A DNA stretch of 64,000 bases from an uncultured Prevotellaceae bacterium. GTDB taxonomy: Bacteria; Bacteroidota; Bacteroidia; Bacteroidales; Bacteroidaceae. Shown one piece after another: positions 30,001-39,794 of the stretch. The stretch's first letter is position 1. The number at the start of each line of letters is the position of its first letter. Where the stretch lies: assembly GCA_947165505.1 (NCBI GenBank), contig CAMVAT010000015.1:1-64000 (forward strand), read 5' to 3'. The notes beneath the pieces were generated by a model that saw only the letters and a program-made list of their open reading frames with translations, searched no databases and had not been told where the DNA came from. A program made the translations under genes and the position numbers.

Positions 30001-30234
30001 TCGTATCTGCGCCTGAAGAACATCACACTGGGCTACACCCTGCCCCGACAGCTCACACAAAAGATACGCATCGACCGCCTGCGCTTCTACGTGCGCGCCG
30101 AGAACCTGTTCACGTGGACCAAATACTGGGGCTTCGACCCCGAGATAGGCACGAGCAGCACCTCGCTGGGCGTTGACTATGGTGTCTATCCGCAGGCCCG
30201 CACATGGACCATAGGATGCAATGTATCTCTGTAA
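27010..30234 (+). CDS. SusC/RagA-family TonB-linked outer membrane protein
   Basis: CarboxypepD_reg-like N-terminus, plug (VVIGYGVQKKSVVTAAIAKV; PLYIIDGMP...ASGAIYGARAANGVILVTTKKG), beta-barrel. Confidence 0.96.
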   Translation: MKKGSFLIALLTFLMMSVSTFAQQIASGTVYDSSGEPVIGASVIEKGTSNGAVSDIDGQFSLTVKRGATLAISYIGYKTVEVAARENLSITLEEDAQTLNDVVVIGYGVQKKSVVTAAIAKVSSDDLDGKTRLRAEDALKGMAAGVNVTSASGQPGSKSLIRIRGIGTINDSNPLYIIDGMPTDQDGMESVNPNDIESIEVLKDAASGAIYGARAANGVILVTTKKGKMGKAQINYNFSYGWQNAWRKRDVTGATDYAILQNERHVQTGQAPLYADPYHLIDANGNAVVGFGTDWQELLFNDNAPIVQHDVSISGASEKVNYYLSLGYFTQDGIVGGNYGHSNYDRLTIRSNNQINLFDDSKERTFLNKLDLGANLSYMRVHSTGIDANSTWGSPLGSALYLAPTLPLTLNAGYDAEGNPLIGEQMINQYPKYELYRDANGNPYTIPGFIGSYNEQNNPIAIMQGNPTRGWSHKFMPKFNLDLQLWDEIKYHFTWSAEMSFWGNESATLQKYYLSGNNNADHTQASMYKGNNTTWQVENTLTYDKTFGKHTIGVVLGQSAMKFKGDDLSAYRWNLVNTNKPYLNYATNVDYETTVDKDGNITGVKNLTGNGGGPYVEHRVSSLFARLSYNYDERYMVQATIRRDGSSRFGTNNKYGTFPSFSLGWNVMNEAFMEQTRSWLSNMKLRMSWGKNGNDNIGDFAYTTLTSMGASSNYYFGRTATMLVGSKANRLANEDLKWEESEQTDIGIDLGFFNGALTFSADYFIKKTNGMIIDMPIPSYVGEARPLGNVGDMENSGVEFELGYKWHIADTHFAVKGNASYLHNKLKNLGNESGFLNYGINMFNDGSTRAENGQPFPFFYGYKTDGVFQNMAEVQAYANAQGTPIMPNAKPGDMRFVDVNGDGQITDDDRTNIGNGTPDWTFGLTLNAEWKGIDLSLFFQGVSGVDVFDATYRQDVSSGNYPTWVLDRWTGEGTSNRVPTLGDSKNWVVSDLYIQDGSYLRLKNITLGYTLPRQLTQKIRIDRLRFYVRAENLFTWTKYWGFDPEIGTSSTSLGVDYGVYPQARTWTIGCNVSL

Positions 30235-30342
30235 GATATAAGGAGCAAGGGGCAAGAGAAATGCCAATTAGCTCCATAAGTCCAATAAGCCCAATAAGCC
30301 TAATAAGCCTAAATAAGAATCAATAAAATCAACCAAATAGTT

Positions 30343-31860
30343 ATGAAACAACATATTTCCATCATAGCACTGTTAGCAGCCGGAGCCTTCACCCTGGCCT
30401 CGTGCAGCGACGACTTCCTCGAGGTGAAGAAGCCCGACGGCGAGCCTCTGGAGGAATACTACACCACCGACGACCGGCTGAACGAAGCACTCACCTCGGC
30501 CTACGCTCCCCTGCACTGGCCCGACTGGGACGGTACGGCCTACAACGACCTGACTGTCGATGCCGAGATTATGGGCGACGACTTCTGGGTGGGCGGCGAG
30601 ACAGCCACCGACAACCTGCACTGGCACAAACTGTTTAATTTCGAGGGCAGCGGCAACAACACGCTGGCCACCCTGTGGACCGACTTCTACAGCGGCATCA
30701 AGCGCTGCAACGACGCCATCCACTACTGCTCGTGGGGCGGAGGCACCGCCGACAACCGCCGCTCGACAGAGATGCAGGCACGGTTGCTGCGCGTGTATTA
30801 CTACAATATTCTGTGGCACTACTACGGCAATGTGCCCTTCTATCTGGAGAACCTGACCACACCCTACACCGCGCCGCAATTGAAAGCCGACGAGATCTAC
30901 GCGCAGCTACTGCCCGAGCTGGAGGCTATCATCGCCTCGAAGGTGCTGCCCCTAAGGTGGGATGCCGCCAACGCCGGACGCGTGTCGCAAGCCATGGCCT
31001 ACATGCTCTATGCCGAGATGGTGATGTATCAGAACGACACACAACGCTACGCCCAGGCTCTGGCCTACATGAAAGAGCTCATCGCATCGAGCGACTATCA
31101 GCTCAACCCCGACTACGCTGCCCTGTGGAAAGAGAGCGGTGAGTGGTGCCAGGAGAGCATCTTCGAGATCAACTACAACGACGACCAGGCGCAGCGCGAC
31201 TGGACCGGAGCGGCCGCACTGAATGCCGGCGGCACCGTGCTGCCCACCCTCATCGCCCCGAACAAATGGCCTGGCGGCGACGGATGGAACACCGGCGAGG
31301 ACGGCTGGGGATTCCTGCCCATGCGCGTAGAGACGTATAATATGTTTGCCGAGGGCGACCTGCGGCGCGATGCCACCTGCTGGGACGTGCGCGGAATAGA
31401 TTATACCATGCGCTACCAAGACACCCACATCTGGCTGGCCAAGTATCGTCCGTACTCAGACAACAACAAGGACTGTCCCACATCGAAGAACTGTAACTTC
31501 AACAACAACAAGCGCATCTACCGCTATGCCGAGACGCTGCTCAACGCAGCCGAACTGCTGTTGGCCACGGGCGGCAGCAACAGCGAGGCCACGGGCTATC
31601 TGAACCAAGTGCGACAGCGCGCCGGTCTGGAGGCTCTGGGCAGCATCACCGACGATGATATCATCAACGAGCGCCATCTGGAGTTTGTGGGCGAGGGCAA
31701 GCGCTACTTCGACCTGGTGCGCACCGGACGGGCCGCCACCGTGCTCGTGCCCGACAACTACGGCTACCGCACCAACTCGTGGACACCCAACAAGAAGCAC
31801 ATCCCACTGGCACAGTCGGAACTCGACGCCGACCCCTCGCTGGTACAGAATGAGTATTAG
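30343..31860 (+). CDS. SusD/RagB-family nutrient-binding lipoprotein
   Basis: Lipobox LASC; SusD features (RYAETLLNAAELLLATGG; INERHLEFVGEGKRYFDLVRTG). Confidence 0.95.
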   Translation: MKQHISIIALLAAGAFTLASCSDDFLEVKKPDGEPLEEYYTTDDRLNEALTSAYAPLHWPDWDGTAYNDLTVDAEIMGDDFWVGGETATDNLHWHKLFNFEGSGNNTLATLWTDFYSGIKRCNDAIHYCSWGGGTADNRRSTEMQARLLRVYYYNILWHYYGNVPFYLENLTTPYTAPQLKADEIYAQLLPELEAIIASKVLPLRWDAANAGRVSQAMAYMLYAEMVMYQNDTQRYAQALAYMKELIASSDYQLNPDYAALWKESGEWCQESIFEINYNDDQAQRDWTGAAALNAGGTVLPTLIAPNKWPGGDGWNTGEDGWGFLPMRVETYNMFAEGDLRRDATCWDVRGIDYTMRYQDTHIWLAKYRPYSDNNKDCPTSKNCNFNNNKRIYRYAETLLNAAELLLATGGSNSEATGYLNQVRQRAGLEALGSITDDDIINERHLEFVGEGKRYFDLVRTGRAATVLVPDNYGYRTNSWTPNKKHIPLAQSELDADPSLVQNEY

Positions 31861-31964
31861 AGGTAAGAGGTGAGAGAATAGTCCTCCAATCCTGATTATC
31901 ACATCAACTCTTATGAGCCCTATTAGCCCAATAAGCCAAAATAACAAAAAAAACAACAACGACA

Positions 31965-34415
31965 ATGAAAGCAAACATATATCAAAAGGTCAGGACGATG
32001 GCCAAGGCCGCACTGCCGGTGGCAGTGGCAGCGCTGGCGCCATTACTCAACGCCTGTTCGCCCGACTCGTTCGACGGTGCCGATGAAAACGGCATACCCA
32101 CGATGGAGGGCATAGATTTCAACATGACGGTTGACCAAGAGGTGAACCAAGTGCTGCTGAGCGTGCCGCAGAAACAAGGCATGTACCCCGTGTGGACCAT
32201 CAACGGAGCCACCTACTCCACCCTTCAAGAAGTGGGATGGTCTAACACCGAGCGAGGCACCTACAGCGTGGAACTGCGCATGGCCAACCGCAACGGATTC
32301 AGCCAGGGCAGCATCACCAAGTACTTCACCTTCAATGAGACGAAGATCAACTACACCGCTATGTTCAACCGCATCAAAGACAAGGAGTGGCGCATCGACA
32401 ACGCCGAACCCGCACACATGGCCTGCGGACCCAACGGCGGCGACGGCACCGGCTGGTGGAGCGCGGCACCCGACGACAAGAAAGACTTCGGCGTCTATGA
32501 CGACCGCATCACCTTCACCGTAGAGAGCAACAAGGGCGGCACCTACACCTACAACCCCGGAGCCGACGGCAAGACATACGTCAACTACGGCACCACCATC
32601 TGGGGTTCGCAGCCCGAGCCCGACTACGACGTGGCCACCGAGGCGCAGACCAGCAGCTGGTATTTCCAGCGCGGCACCTGGACCGACGCTGAGGGTCAGG
32701 AGATAGACGTCGATTACCTGGTACTGGCCGACAACACCCTGTTCCCCTACATCAGCGCCGATGCCCAATACCAGCATCCCCGCTTCCGCATCGAGTCGCT
32801 CACCGCATCGAAGATGGTGCTCATCTACGAGGGCGACGGTATCTCGTGGCGATACATCCTGACGAGCAAGGCTGCCGAGAAGGTCTTTGAGGGCTTCGAC
32901 GCCAACAGCGACTTCAACCTCTGGAAGGGCATCACACCGACAATGTCGTTCCACTTCCAACCCGGATGGGGCGACGTGCGCACACCGGAGATGGAAGCGA
33001 CCTTCGAGAGCGGCGACAACGACTACAGCGTGACCGTGCCCGACGCCTGCGCCGACCGCTGGCAGGCACAGATGCACTTCCACACCAACCTGACGACCTC
33101 GGCAGCCAACCACTACGACTTCTCGGTCATCCTCAATGCCGAACGCGACATCAACGGCGTGACGCTGAAACTGACACAGGAAGACGATGCCGCCGCGATG
33201 ATCGACGTGGCCGACATCAGTCTGAAGGCCGGCGAAGACTTCATCTTCTGGCGCAGCGACCTCGAGGGCGTTGACCTGAGCAACGTGAAACTCGTGTTCG
33301 ACTTCGGCTATGCCTCTGAACCCACCACCGTCAATGTGCGCAACATCGTGCTGAAAGACCACGCCAACGACGACGGCACCGTGCTGCCCGAGCAGGGCGG
33401 CGAAGGCGGCGGCGAACAGCAGGGCGGCACCATGGACTGGGACTACGACTCGGCCGGCAACCTGTGGAAAGCCGTAGATGACGGTTCGATGCTTGATGCC
33501 CTCGGCTACTATTTCGCCACAGGCAGCGACTGGTCGCCCATCCCCTACACCGAGGCCACCCACAGCGGTGATGTGTATGAGATAGACCTGCCCGCAAACC
33601 TGGGCGGCTCACAATGGCAGGGACAGTTCCACATCGACACTAAACTGACCGCCTCGGCCTCGAAGAAATACAACTTCTACTTGGTGATGGAGGCCGACAA
33701 CGACCTGCCACAGGTGACTTTCAAGCTGACCGACTCGGGCGACACCAACTCCTTCTTTGAGGAGCGCGTGGATGTGCCCGCCGGAGGGTTCGTCTATAAG
33801 AAAGAGGGCGTGAGCCTGAAGGAAGGCAAGGATGCCACTGCCGTGCGTATGTTCTTCGACTTCGGAGGCTCGCCCGCAGGCACCCACGTGAAGATCAGCA
33901 AGATCTACTTCGAGGAGGTCGTCAGCATGGACTACGCCGATGCCGACAACCTGTGGAAAGCCGTAGATGACGGTTCGATGTTTGATGCCTTCGGCTACTA
34001 CTTCGCCACAGGCAGTGACTGGTCGCCCATCGCCTATACAGAGGCCACCCACAGCGGCGACGCGTATGAGATAGACCTGCCCGCGAACCTGGGCGGCATG
34101 CAGTGGCAGGGACAGTTCCACATCGACACCAAACTGACCGCCTCGGCCTCGAAACAGTACGCCTTCCAGCTGGTGATGGAGGCCGACAACGACCTGCCGC
34201 AGGTGACCTTCAAACTGACCGACTCGGGCGACACCAACTACTTCTTCGAGGAGCGCATCGACGTGCCGGGAGGCGAGCCCTTCACCCTGACCCGCAAGGG
34301 CATCACCCTGAAAGAGGGTAAGGACGCCACCGCCATCCGCATGTTCTTCGACTTCGGCGGCTCGCCCGCAGGCACTCACGTGAAAATCAGTAAAATCATA
34401 TTCAAGGAGATCTAA
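31965..34415 (+). CDS. putative surface glycan-binding lipoprotein with duplicated C-terminal domains
   Basis: Lipobox LLNAC; SusE/SGBP position after SusD; two near-identical 163-aa domains plus a more distant third. Confidence 0.8.
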   Translation: MKANIYQKVRTMAKAALPVAVAALAPLLNACSPDSFDGADENGIPTMEGIDFNMTVDQEVNQVLLSVPQKQGMYPVWTINGATYSTLQEVGWSNTERGTYSVELRMANRNGFSQGSITKYFTFNETKINYTAMFNRIKDKEWRIDNAEPAHMACGPNGGDGTGWWSAAPDDKKDFGVYDDRITFTVESNKGGTYTYNPGADGKTYVNYGTTIWGSQPEPDYDVATEAQTSSWYFQRGTWTDAEGQEIDVDYLVLADNTLFPYISADAQYQHPRFRIESLTASKMVLIYEGDGISWRYILTSKAAEKVFEGFDANSDFNLWKGITPTMSFHFQPGWGDVRTPEMEATFESGDNDYSVTVPDACADRWQAQMHFHTNLTTSAANHYDFSVILNAERDINGVTLKLTQEDDAAAMIDVADISLKAGEDFIFWRSDLEGVDLSNVKLVFDFGYASEPTTVNVRNIVLKDHANDDGTVLPEQGGEGGGEQQGGTMDWDYDSAGNLWKAVDDGSMLDALGYYFATGSDWSPIPYTEATHSGDVYEIDLPANLGGSQWQGQFHIDTKLTASASKKYNFYLVMEADNDLPQVTFKLTDSGDTNSFFEERVDVPAGGFVYKKEGVSLKEGKDATAVRMFFDFGGSPAGTHVKISKIYFEEVVSMDYADADNLWKAVDDGSMFDAFGYYFATGSDWSPIAYTEATHSGDAYEIDLPANLGGMQWQGQFHIDTKLTASASKQYAFQLVMEADNDLPQVTFKLTDSGDTNYFFEERIDVPGGEPFTLTRKGITLKEGKDATAIRMFFDFGGSPAGTHVKISKIIFKEI

Positions 34416-34418
34416 ACA

Positions 34419-35525
34419 ATGAAACGATACATGTTTAACACCATCATAGCCATCGCGGCAGCCCTCATCGTGGGCTGCGGCAGCGATGACGACGACAACA
34501 GCAGCGTGGCTCCCAACGCCACCATCACCCTGAGTCAGGAAAGCATCAGCGTGCCGGCCGACGGCGGCACCTACACCCTCAACGTGAGCACCACGGGCCG
34601 CGAGTGGGGCGCCTACAGCACCGCCAGTTGGATACAGGTGCAGACCACAGGCAGCACCGCACAGCAGGGCACCCTGACCGTGACCATCGACGCCAACCCG
34701 CTGACCACCGCACGCAAGGCCGACGTGACCGTGATGTCGGGCACCGCCCGCAAGACCATCGCACTGACGCAGGCCGCCTCGGAGACGGCCGCCTACGATG
34801 CCCCTGAGGGCTACTCGCTGGTGTGGCAGGATGAGTTTAACAGCGGCAGCACGCTCAACGCCGACGACTGGACCCACGAGGTGCAAAGTGCCGGATGGGT
34901 GAACAACGAACTGCAGAACTACGTGAACCACACCACGCCCGGCGGCGAGGTGGTGACCGAGGTGAAGGGCGGCAAACTGCTCATCCACTGCGTGAAGGAA
35001 GACGGCAAGATCTACTCCGGACGCGTATATGCTAAGAAGAGTGAAGGATGGACCTACGGCTATATCGAGGCCCGCATCAAACTGCCCAAGGGCAAAGGCA
35101 CCTGGCCTGCCTTCTGGATGATGCCCGTCAACTTCAAGTCGTGGCCCGCCGACGGCGAGATAGACATCATGGAAGAGGTGGGCGGACACCCCAACTACGT
35201 GTCGTCGAGCCTGCACGCCAACGCCCATGTGCACAGCAACAACACGCAGGTGACGCACGAGATGCTGTGCGACGGAGCCGAAGACACGTTCCACACCTAC
35301 GCCATCAAGTGGACCGCCGACAACATCACCACATACGTGGACGGACAGGTGCAGCTGAGCTATGACAACCGCGGTCTGGGCCGCGACGACTGGCCCTACG
35401 ACGACCCGTTCTACGTCATCTTCAACCTGGCGTGGGGCGGCACATGGGGCGGCACCTACGGCATCGACGAGAGCGCACTGCCCGCCACGATGGAAATAGA
35501 CTATGTAAGAGTGTTTCAGAAATAA
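34419..35525 (+). CDS. BACON domain + glycoside hydrolase family 16 (beta-glucanase/laminarinase-like)
   Basis: BACON-like TLSQESISVPADGGTYTLNV...; GH16 catalytic EIDIMEEVGG; LVWQDEFN. Confidence 0.93.
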   Translation: MKRYMFNTIIAIAAALIVGCGSDDDDNSSVAPNATITLSQESISVPADGGTYTLNVSTTGREWGAYSTASWIQVQTTGSTAQQGTLTVTIDANPLTTARKADVTVMSGTARKTIALTQAASETAAYDAPEGYSLVWQDEFNSGSTLNADDWTHEVQSAGWVNNELQNYVNHTTPGGEVVTEVKGGKLLIHCVKEDGKIYSGRVYAKKSEGWTYGYIEARIKLPKGKGTWPAFWMMPVNFKSWPADGEIDIMEEVGGHPNYVSSSLHANAHVHSNNTQVTHEMLCDGAEDTFHTYAIKWTADNITTYVDGQVQLSYDNRGLGRDDWPYDDPFYVIFNLAWGGTWGGTYGIDESALPATMEIDYVRVFQK

Positions 35526-35762
35526 TCACTACTTATTGTCTCTCTTTCTACGGAGTTGCGGAGAGTAGGAGAATCGTCGGCACACGCCCCCTGACACCCC
35601 CTCCGGCTCCCCTGTTTAGCGGGGGAGAGCAACCTCTTAACTTAGAGCCTCCTATCCTCCCTTCCTCCGTAGAATATGTCCAAACTCATCAACTCCCAAA
35701 ACGATCCCAAACTCGTGTCCCCTTCCTTCGGTGGGGGTACGGGGGAGGCCAATAACTAAGAA

Positions 35763-37997
35763 ATGAAGAAACAACTGATATTTGCGGCAGCGATGTCCAT
35801 GGTGGCCATCACTGCCCCGGCTCAGAATACGCCCATATACCTGGACGAGAGCCAGCCCATTGAACAGCGGGTGGAGGATGCCCTGCAGCGCATGACGCTC
35901 GATGAGAAGATCGCCGTCGTCCACGCACAGAGCAAATTCTCGTCGGCCGGCATCATGCGACTGGGCTTCCCCGACTTCTGGACCGACGACGGACCGCACG
36001 GCGTGCGCCCCGACGTGCTGTGGGACGAGTGGGTGCAGGCCGGCCACACCAACGACTCGTGCGTGGCCTTCCCCGCCCTCACCTGTCTGGCAGCCACCTT
36101 CAACCTCGACATGGCACGCCTCTATGGCGAGAGTCTGGGCGAGGAGGCCCTCTACCGCGACAAAGACATGATACTGGGCCCGGGCGTGAACATCAACCGC
36201 ACGCCGCTCAACGGCCGCAACTTCGAATACATGGGCGAAGACCCCTATCTGGCCAGCCGCATGGTGGTGCCCTACATACAGGGCTTGCAGTCGAAGGGCG
36301 TGGCCGCCTGTGTGAAACACTATGCGCTGAACAACGATGAGGAAAACCGCCACCAAGTGAACGTGGTGGTGAGCGACCGCGCCCTGCACGAGATCTACCT
36401 GCCCGCCTTCCGCGCCGCGGTGGTCGAGGGCGGCACCTGGGGCATCATGGGATCGTACAACCTGTATCAGGGCCAGCACTGCTGCCACAACCAGACGCTG
36501 CTCAACCAGATACTCAAGGGCGACTGGGGATACGACGGTGTGGTGGTGAGCGACTGGGGCGGCGCGCACGACACCGACGAGGCCATCCGCAACGGACTGG
36601 ACATGGAGTTTGGCACGTGGACCGACGGTCTGACCATGGGTGCCACCAACGCCTACGACATGTATCACCTGGCCAAGGCTTACAAAGACGACATACGCGA
36701 GGGGAAATATACCGAGCGCGAACTCAACGACAAGGTGCGCCGTGTGCTGCGCCTCTTCTTCCGCACCACGATGAACCGCCAGCGCGGCTACGGATTCCTG
36801 TGCAGCGACGCCCACTATGCGGCGGCACGCCAGATAGCCGGCGAGGGCATCGTGCTCTTGCAGAACAAGGGGGGCGTGCTGCCCCTGCGCCTGGAGGGTA
36901 AGCGCCGCATACTGGTGGTGGGCGAGAACGCCATCAAGATGATGACCGTGGGCGGCGGCAGTTCGTCGCTCAAGGCACAGCACGAGGTGCTGCCCCTCGA
37001 CGCCCTGACAGCCGAGTGTGCGCGCCACGGTGTGGTGTGCGACTACGCCCGCGGCTATGTGGGCGACACGGTGCAGAGCTACAACAACGTGACAGTGGGG
37101 CGCAGCATCGCCGAGAGCCGTCCGGCCGGGGTGCTGCTGGCCGAGGCTGTGGAGAAAGCCAAGGACGCTGACTACGTGGTCGTGTTCGGCGGTCTGAACA
37201 AGAGCGCGCACCAAGACAGCGAGGGCCACGACCGCCAAGACTATGCCCTGCCCTACGGTCAGGACGCGCTGGTGGAGGCGCTGGCACGTGTGAACCCGAA
37301 CATCGTGTTCGTCAACATCTCGGGCAATGCCGTGGCCATGCCGTGGCGCGACCGGGTGAGCGCCATCGTGCAGGGATGGTTCATCGGCAGCGAGAGCGGC
37401 ACCGCCCTGACCGACATGCTCACGGGCCGCACCAACCCCTCGGGCAAGTTGCCCTTCACGTGGTTTGCCGCGCTCAACGATGTGCCGGCCCACCGTCTGG
37501 GCACTTATCCCGGCACGTGGCGCCCCGCGCACGACATCATCGACGAGACGTATGCCGACGACCTCTATGTGGGCTACCGCGGTGCCGACCGCTACCGCGT
37601 GCGACCGCTGTTCGCCTTCGGCCACGGTCTGAGTTACACCACGTTTGAGATAGGCAAGGCCGCCGCCGACAAGAACACGCTGACAGCGGCAGAGACCGTC
37701 ACCCTGACCATCCCCGTGAAGAACACGGGCAGCGTGGCTGGCGCCGAGGTGGTGCAGGTGTATATACGCGATGTGAAATCGTCGCTGCCGCGCCCGCAGA
37801 AAGAGCTGAAGGCTTTTCAGAAAGTATATCTGCAACCGGGTGAGCAGTGCACCGTCAGCATCACGCTCGACCGCCAGGCCCTGAGCTACTACGACGACCG
37901 CCAGGGGGCATGGGTGGCAGAGCCGGGCGACTTCGAGGCCCTGATCGGCACCTCGTCTGACCGTCTGACACAGAAAGTGAAGTTTGCGCTGAAATAA
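35763..37997 (+). CDS. glycoside hydrolase family 3 beta-glucosidase
   Basis: FPDFWTDDGPHGVRPD; VVVSDWGGAHDTDEAIRNGLDMEFG; PLFAFGHGLSYTTFE. Confidence 0.94.
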   Translation: MKKQLIFAAAMSMVAITAPAQNTPIYLDESQPIEQRVEDALQRMTLDEKIAVVHAQSKFSSAGIMRLGFPDFWTDDGPHGVRPDVLWDEWVQAGHTNDSCVAFPALTCLAATFNLDMARLYGESLGEEALYRDKDMILGPGVNINRTPLNGRNFEYMGEDPYLASRMVVPYIQGLQSKGVAACVKHYALNNDEENRHQVNVVVSDRALHEIYLPAFRAAVVEGGTWGIMGSYNLYQGQHCCHNQTLLNQILKGDWGYDGVVVSDWGGAHDTDEAIRNGLDMEFGTWTDGLTMGATNAYDMYHLAKAYKDDIREGKYTERELNDKVRRVLRLFFRTTMNRQRGYGFLCSDAHYAAARQIAGEGIVLLQNKGGVLPLRLEGKRRILVVGENAIKMMTVGGGSSSLKAQHEVLPLDALTAECARHGVVCDYARGYVGDTVQSYNNVTVGRSIAESRPAGVLLAEAVEKAKDADYVVVFGGLNKSAHQDSEGHDRQDYALPYGQDALVEALARVNPNIVFVNISGNAVAMPWRDRVSAIVQGWFIGSESGTALTDMLTGRTNPSGKLPFTWFAALNDVPAHRLGTYPGTWRPAHDIIDETYADDLYVGYRGADRYRVRPLFAFGHGLSYTTFEIGKAAADKNTLTAAETVTLTIPVKNTGSVAGAEVVQVYIRDVKSSLPRPQKELKAFQKVYLQPGEQCTVSITLDRQALSYYDDRQGAWVAEPGDFEALIGTSSDRLTQKVKFALK

Positions 37998-38059
37998 AAA
38001 AAATATTCAATAGAATTCTGAGATTCAAATAATTTGACTATTTTTGCAGTCGAGATGCC

Positions 38060-39784
38060 GTGGAGATGTGCTTCATGGTGTCTCGACTGTCAAAAATAGC
38101 CATGAAGAAACTCTTTTCAACCCGTTATATCACCATCGTATTGCTCACCTTGACCACCCTTGCGGTCAGGGCGCAGCACAATCTGGACTCGCTCTACCGC
38201 TGCCTGGACAGCGAGATAGAGCGATTTGCCGATTATGTGGCCGTTCACGACCGTGAGGTGAGCCTGTTGACGCAGGAACTGTCGCAGGCCGACAACGATG
38301 CCTTGCGCTACGACCTCAACTACCGTCTCTACGACAAATACCGTGCCTTCATCAACGACTCGGCCGTCTATTACCTGCGCAACTGCATCGACCTGGCCGG
38401 GCGTCTGCACCAGCCGTCGAAAGTGAACGAGTGCCGTTCGCTGCTGGCGCTGCGCTGCTCGAACACGGGCATGTACGACGAGGCACTCAAGATACTTGAC
38501 ACCGTGCGCCCCGAGGAGATGGACACCACCGCACTGGGCATCTACTACGAGGCGCGCAACCATGTGTATAACGAGCTGGCCTACTACACTCACATGGCCG
38601 ACATGAAAGAGCGCTACCTGGCCGAGGCGGGCAAATACGAGGGACTGATGCTCAGCCTGCTGCCCGACACGGCCGACGCGGCACTGCTGCGGCGCGAGAT
38701 GATAGCACTCAATGCCGGACGGCTGGAAGAGTCGAAGGCCATCAACGACGCATGGCTGCGACGTGTGACGCCGGGCAGTCACCGCTATGCCCTGGTGGCG
38801 CTCTACCGCTATCTGGAATACAAGGCGGCGGGCAACGACGATGAGATGATGTACTGGCTGGCCGAGTCGGCGCTGGCCGACGTGCGCAACGCGGTGATGG
38901 ACCAGGGGTCGCTGTGGGAGTTGGCCAACCAGTTGATGCTGGAGGGCGACGTGGACCGCAGCTACCGTTACATCAGTTTCACGAGCGAGTGCGCGGGCCG
39001 CTACGGGTCGCGTCAGCGCAATTGGCAGATAGCCCCGCTGCTGTCGGCCATCGCCAACAACTACAAGGCACAGAGCGAGCGCAGCAGTCAGCGCCTGCGC
39101 CTCACCATCATCGGCATCAGCGTGCTCGCCATGCTGCTCTTAGCTTTGCTCTTCTATGTGAACCGCCAGCGCAAGCGGCTGGCAGCGGCGCAGCAACAGT
39201 TGCAACAGAGCAATGAGAAGCTGGCCTCGGCCAACGGGTTGCTGTCGGAGAAAAACAATGAGCTGTCGGAAGTGAACGACCAGTTGCACGCGCTCAACGC
39301 GCAGTTGGCCGAGTCGAACCGTGTGAAGGAGGAGTATGTGGGTCGGTTCATGCGTCTGTGCTCCGTGTATATCGACAAGATGGACCAGTTTCGCAAGCGC
39401 GTGAACAAGATGATGAAAAACCGCGAATACGAGGAGCTGTACAACACCACGCGCAGTCAGGAGTCGAAGACACAGCAGCTGGAGGAGCTCTTCGGCAGTT
39501 TCGACGCCGCCTTCCTGCATCTGTTTCCCAATTTCGTGAGCGAGGTGAACAAGCTGCTGAAGCCCGAGGAGCGGATGGAACTGGAGAAGGACAAGCGCAT
39601 GAACACCGACCTGCGCATTTTGGCACTCATCCGTCTGGGCATCGACGACAGTTCGAAGATAGCAGAATTTCTGAACTACAGCGTCAATACCATCTATAAC
39701 TATCGTGCCCGCCTGAAGACCAACGCCATCGTAGAGCGCGACGACTTTGAGCGCCTGGTGAAAGAGATCGGGATGCCGAAATAG
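38060..39784 (+). CDS. membrane-anchored PUL regulator (DUF6377-like, C-terminal LuxR-type HTH)
   Basis: Signal peptide, alpha-helical repeats, TM (LTIIGISVLAMLLLALLFYV), coiled coil, C-terminal LALIRLGIDDSSKIAEFLNYSVNTIYNYRARLK; likely start is ATG 38102. Confidence 0.82.
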   Translation: MEMCFMVSRLSKIAMKKLFSTRYITIVLLTLTTLAVRAQHNLDSLYRCLDSEIERFADYVAVHDREVSLLTQELSQADNDALRYDLNYRLYDKYRAFINDSAVYYLRNCIDLAGRLHQPSKVNECRSLLALRCSNTGMYDEALKILDTVRPEEMDTTALGIYYEARNHVYNELAYYTHMADMKERYLAEAGKYEGLMLSLLPDTADAALLRREMIALNAGRLEESKAINDAWLRRVTPGSHRYALVALYRYLEYKAAGNDDEMMYWLAESALADVRNAVMDQGSLWELANQLMLEGDVDRSYRYISFTSECAGRYGSRQRNWQIAPLLSAIANNYKAQSERSSQRLRLTIIGISVLAMLLLALLFYVNRQRKRLAAAQQQLQQSNEKLASANGLLSEKNNELSEVNDQLHALNAQLAESNRVKEEYVGRFMRLCSVYIDKMDQFRKRVNKMMKNREYEELYNTTRSQESKTQQLEELFGSFDAAFLHLFPNFVSEVNKLLKPEERMELEKDKRMNTDLRILALIRLGIDDSSKIAEFLNYSVNTIYNYRARLKTNAIVERDDFERLVKEIGMPK

Positions 39785-39794
39785 GAGGTCGTTT

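Noticed and set aside
33609-35294. 561-aa antisense ORF over SGBP/GH16
   Set aside because: Shadow ORF; spans the boundary of two well-supported opposite-strand genes
35652-37835. 727-aa ORF antisense to the GH3 gene
   Set aside because: Shadow ORF produced by GC-rich codon usage; no recognisable domains, GH3 on the other strand is clear
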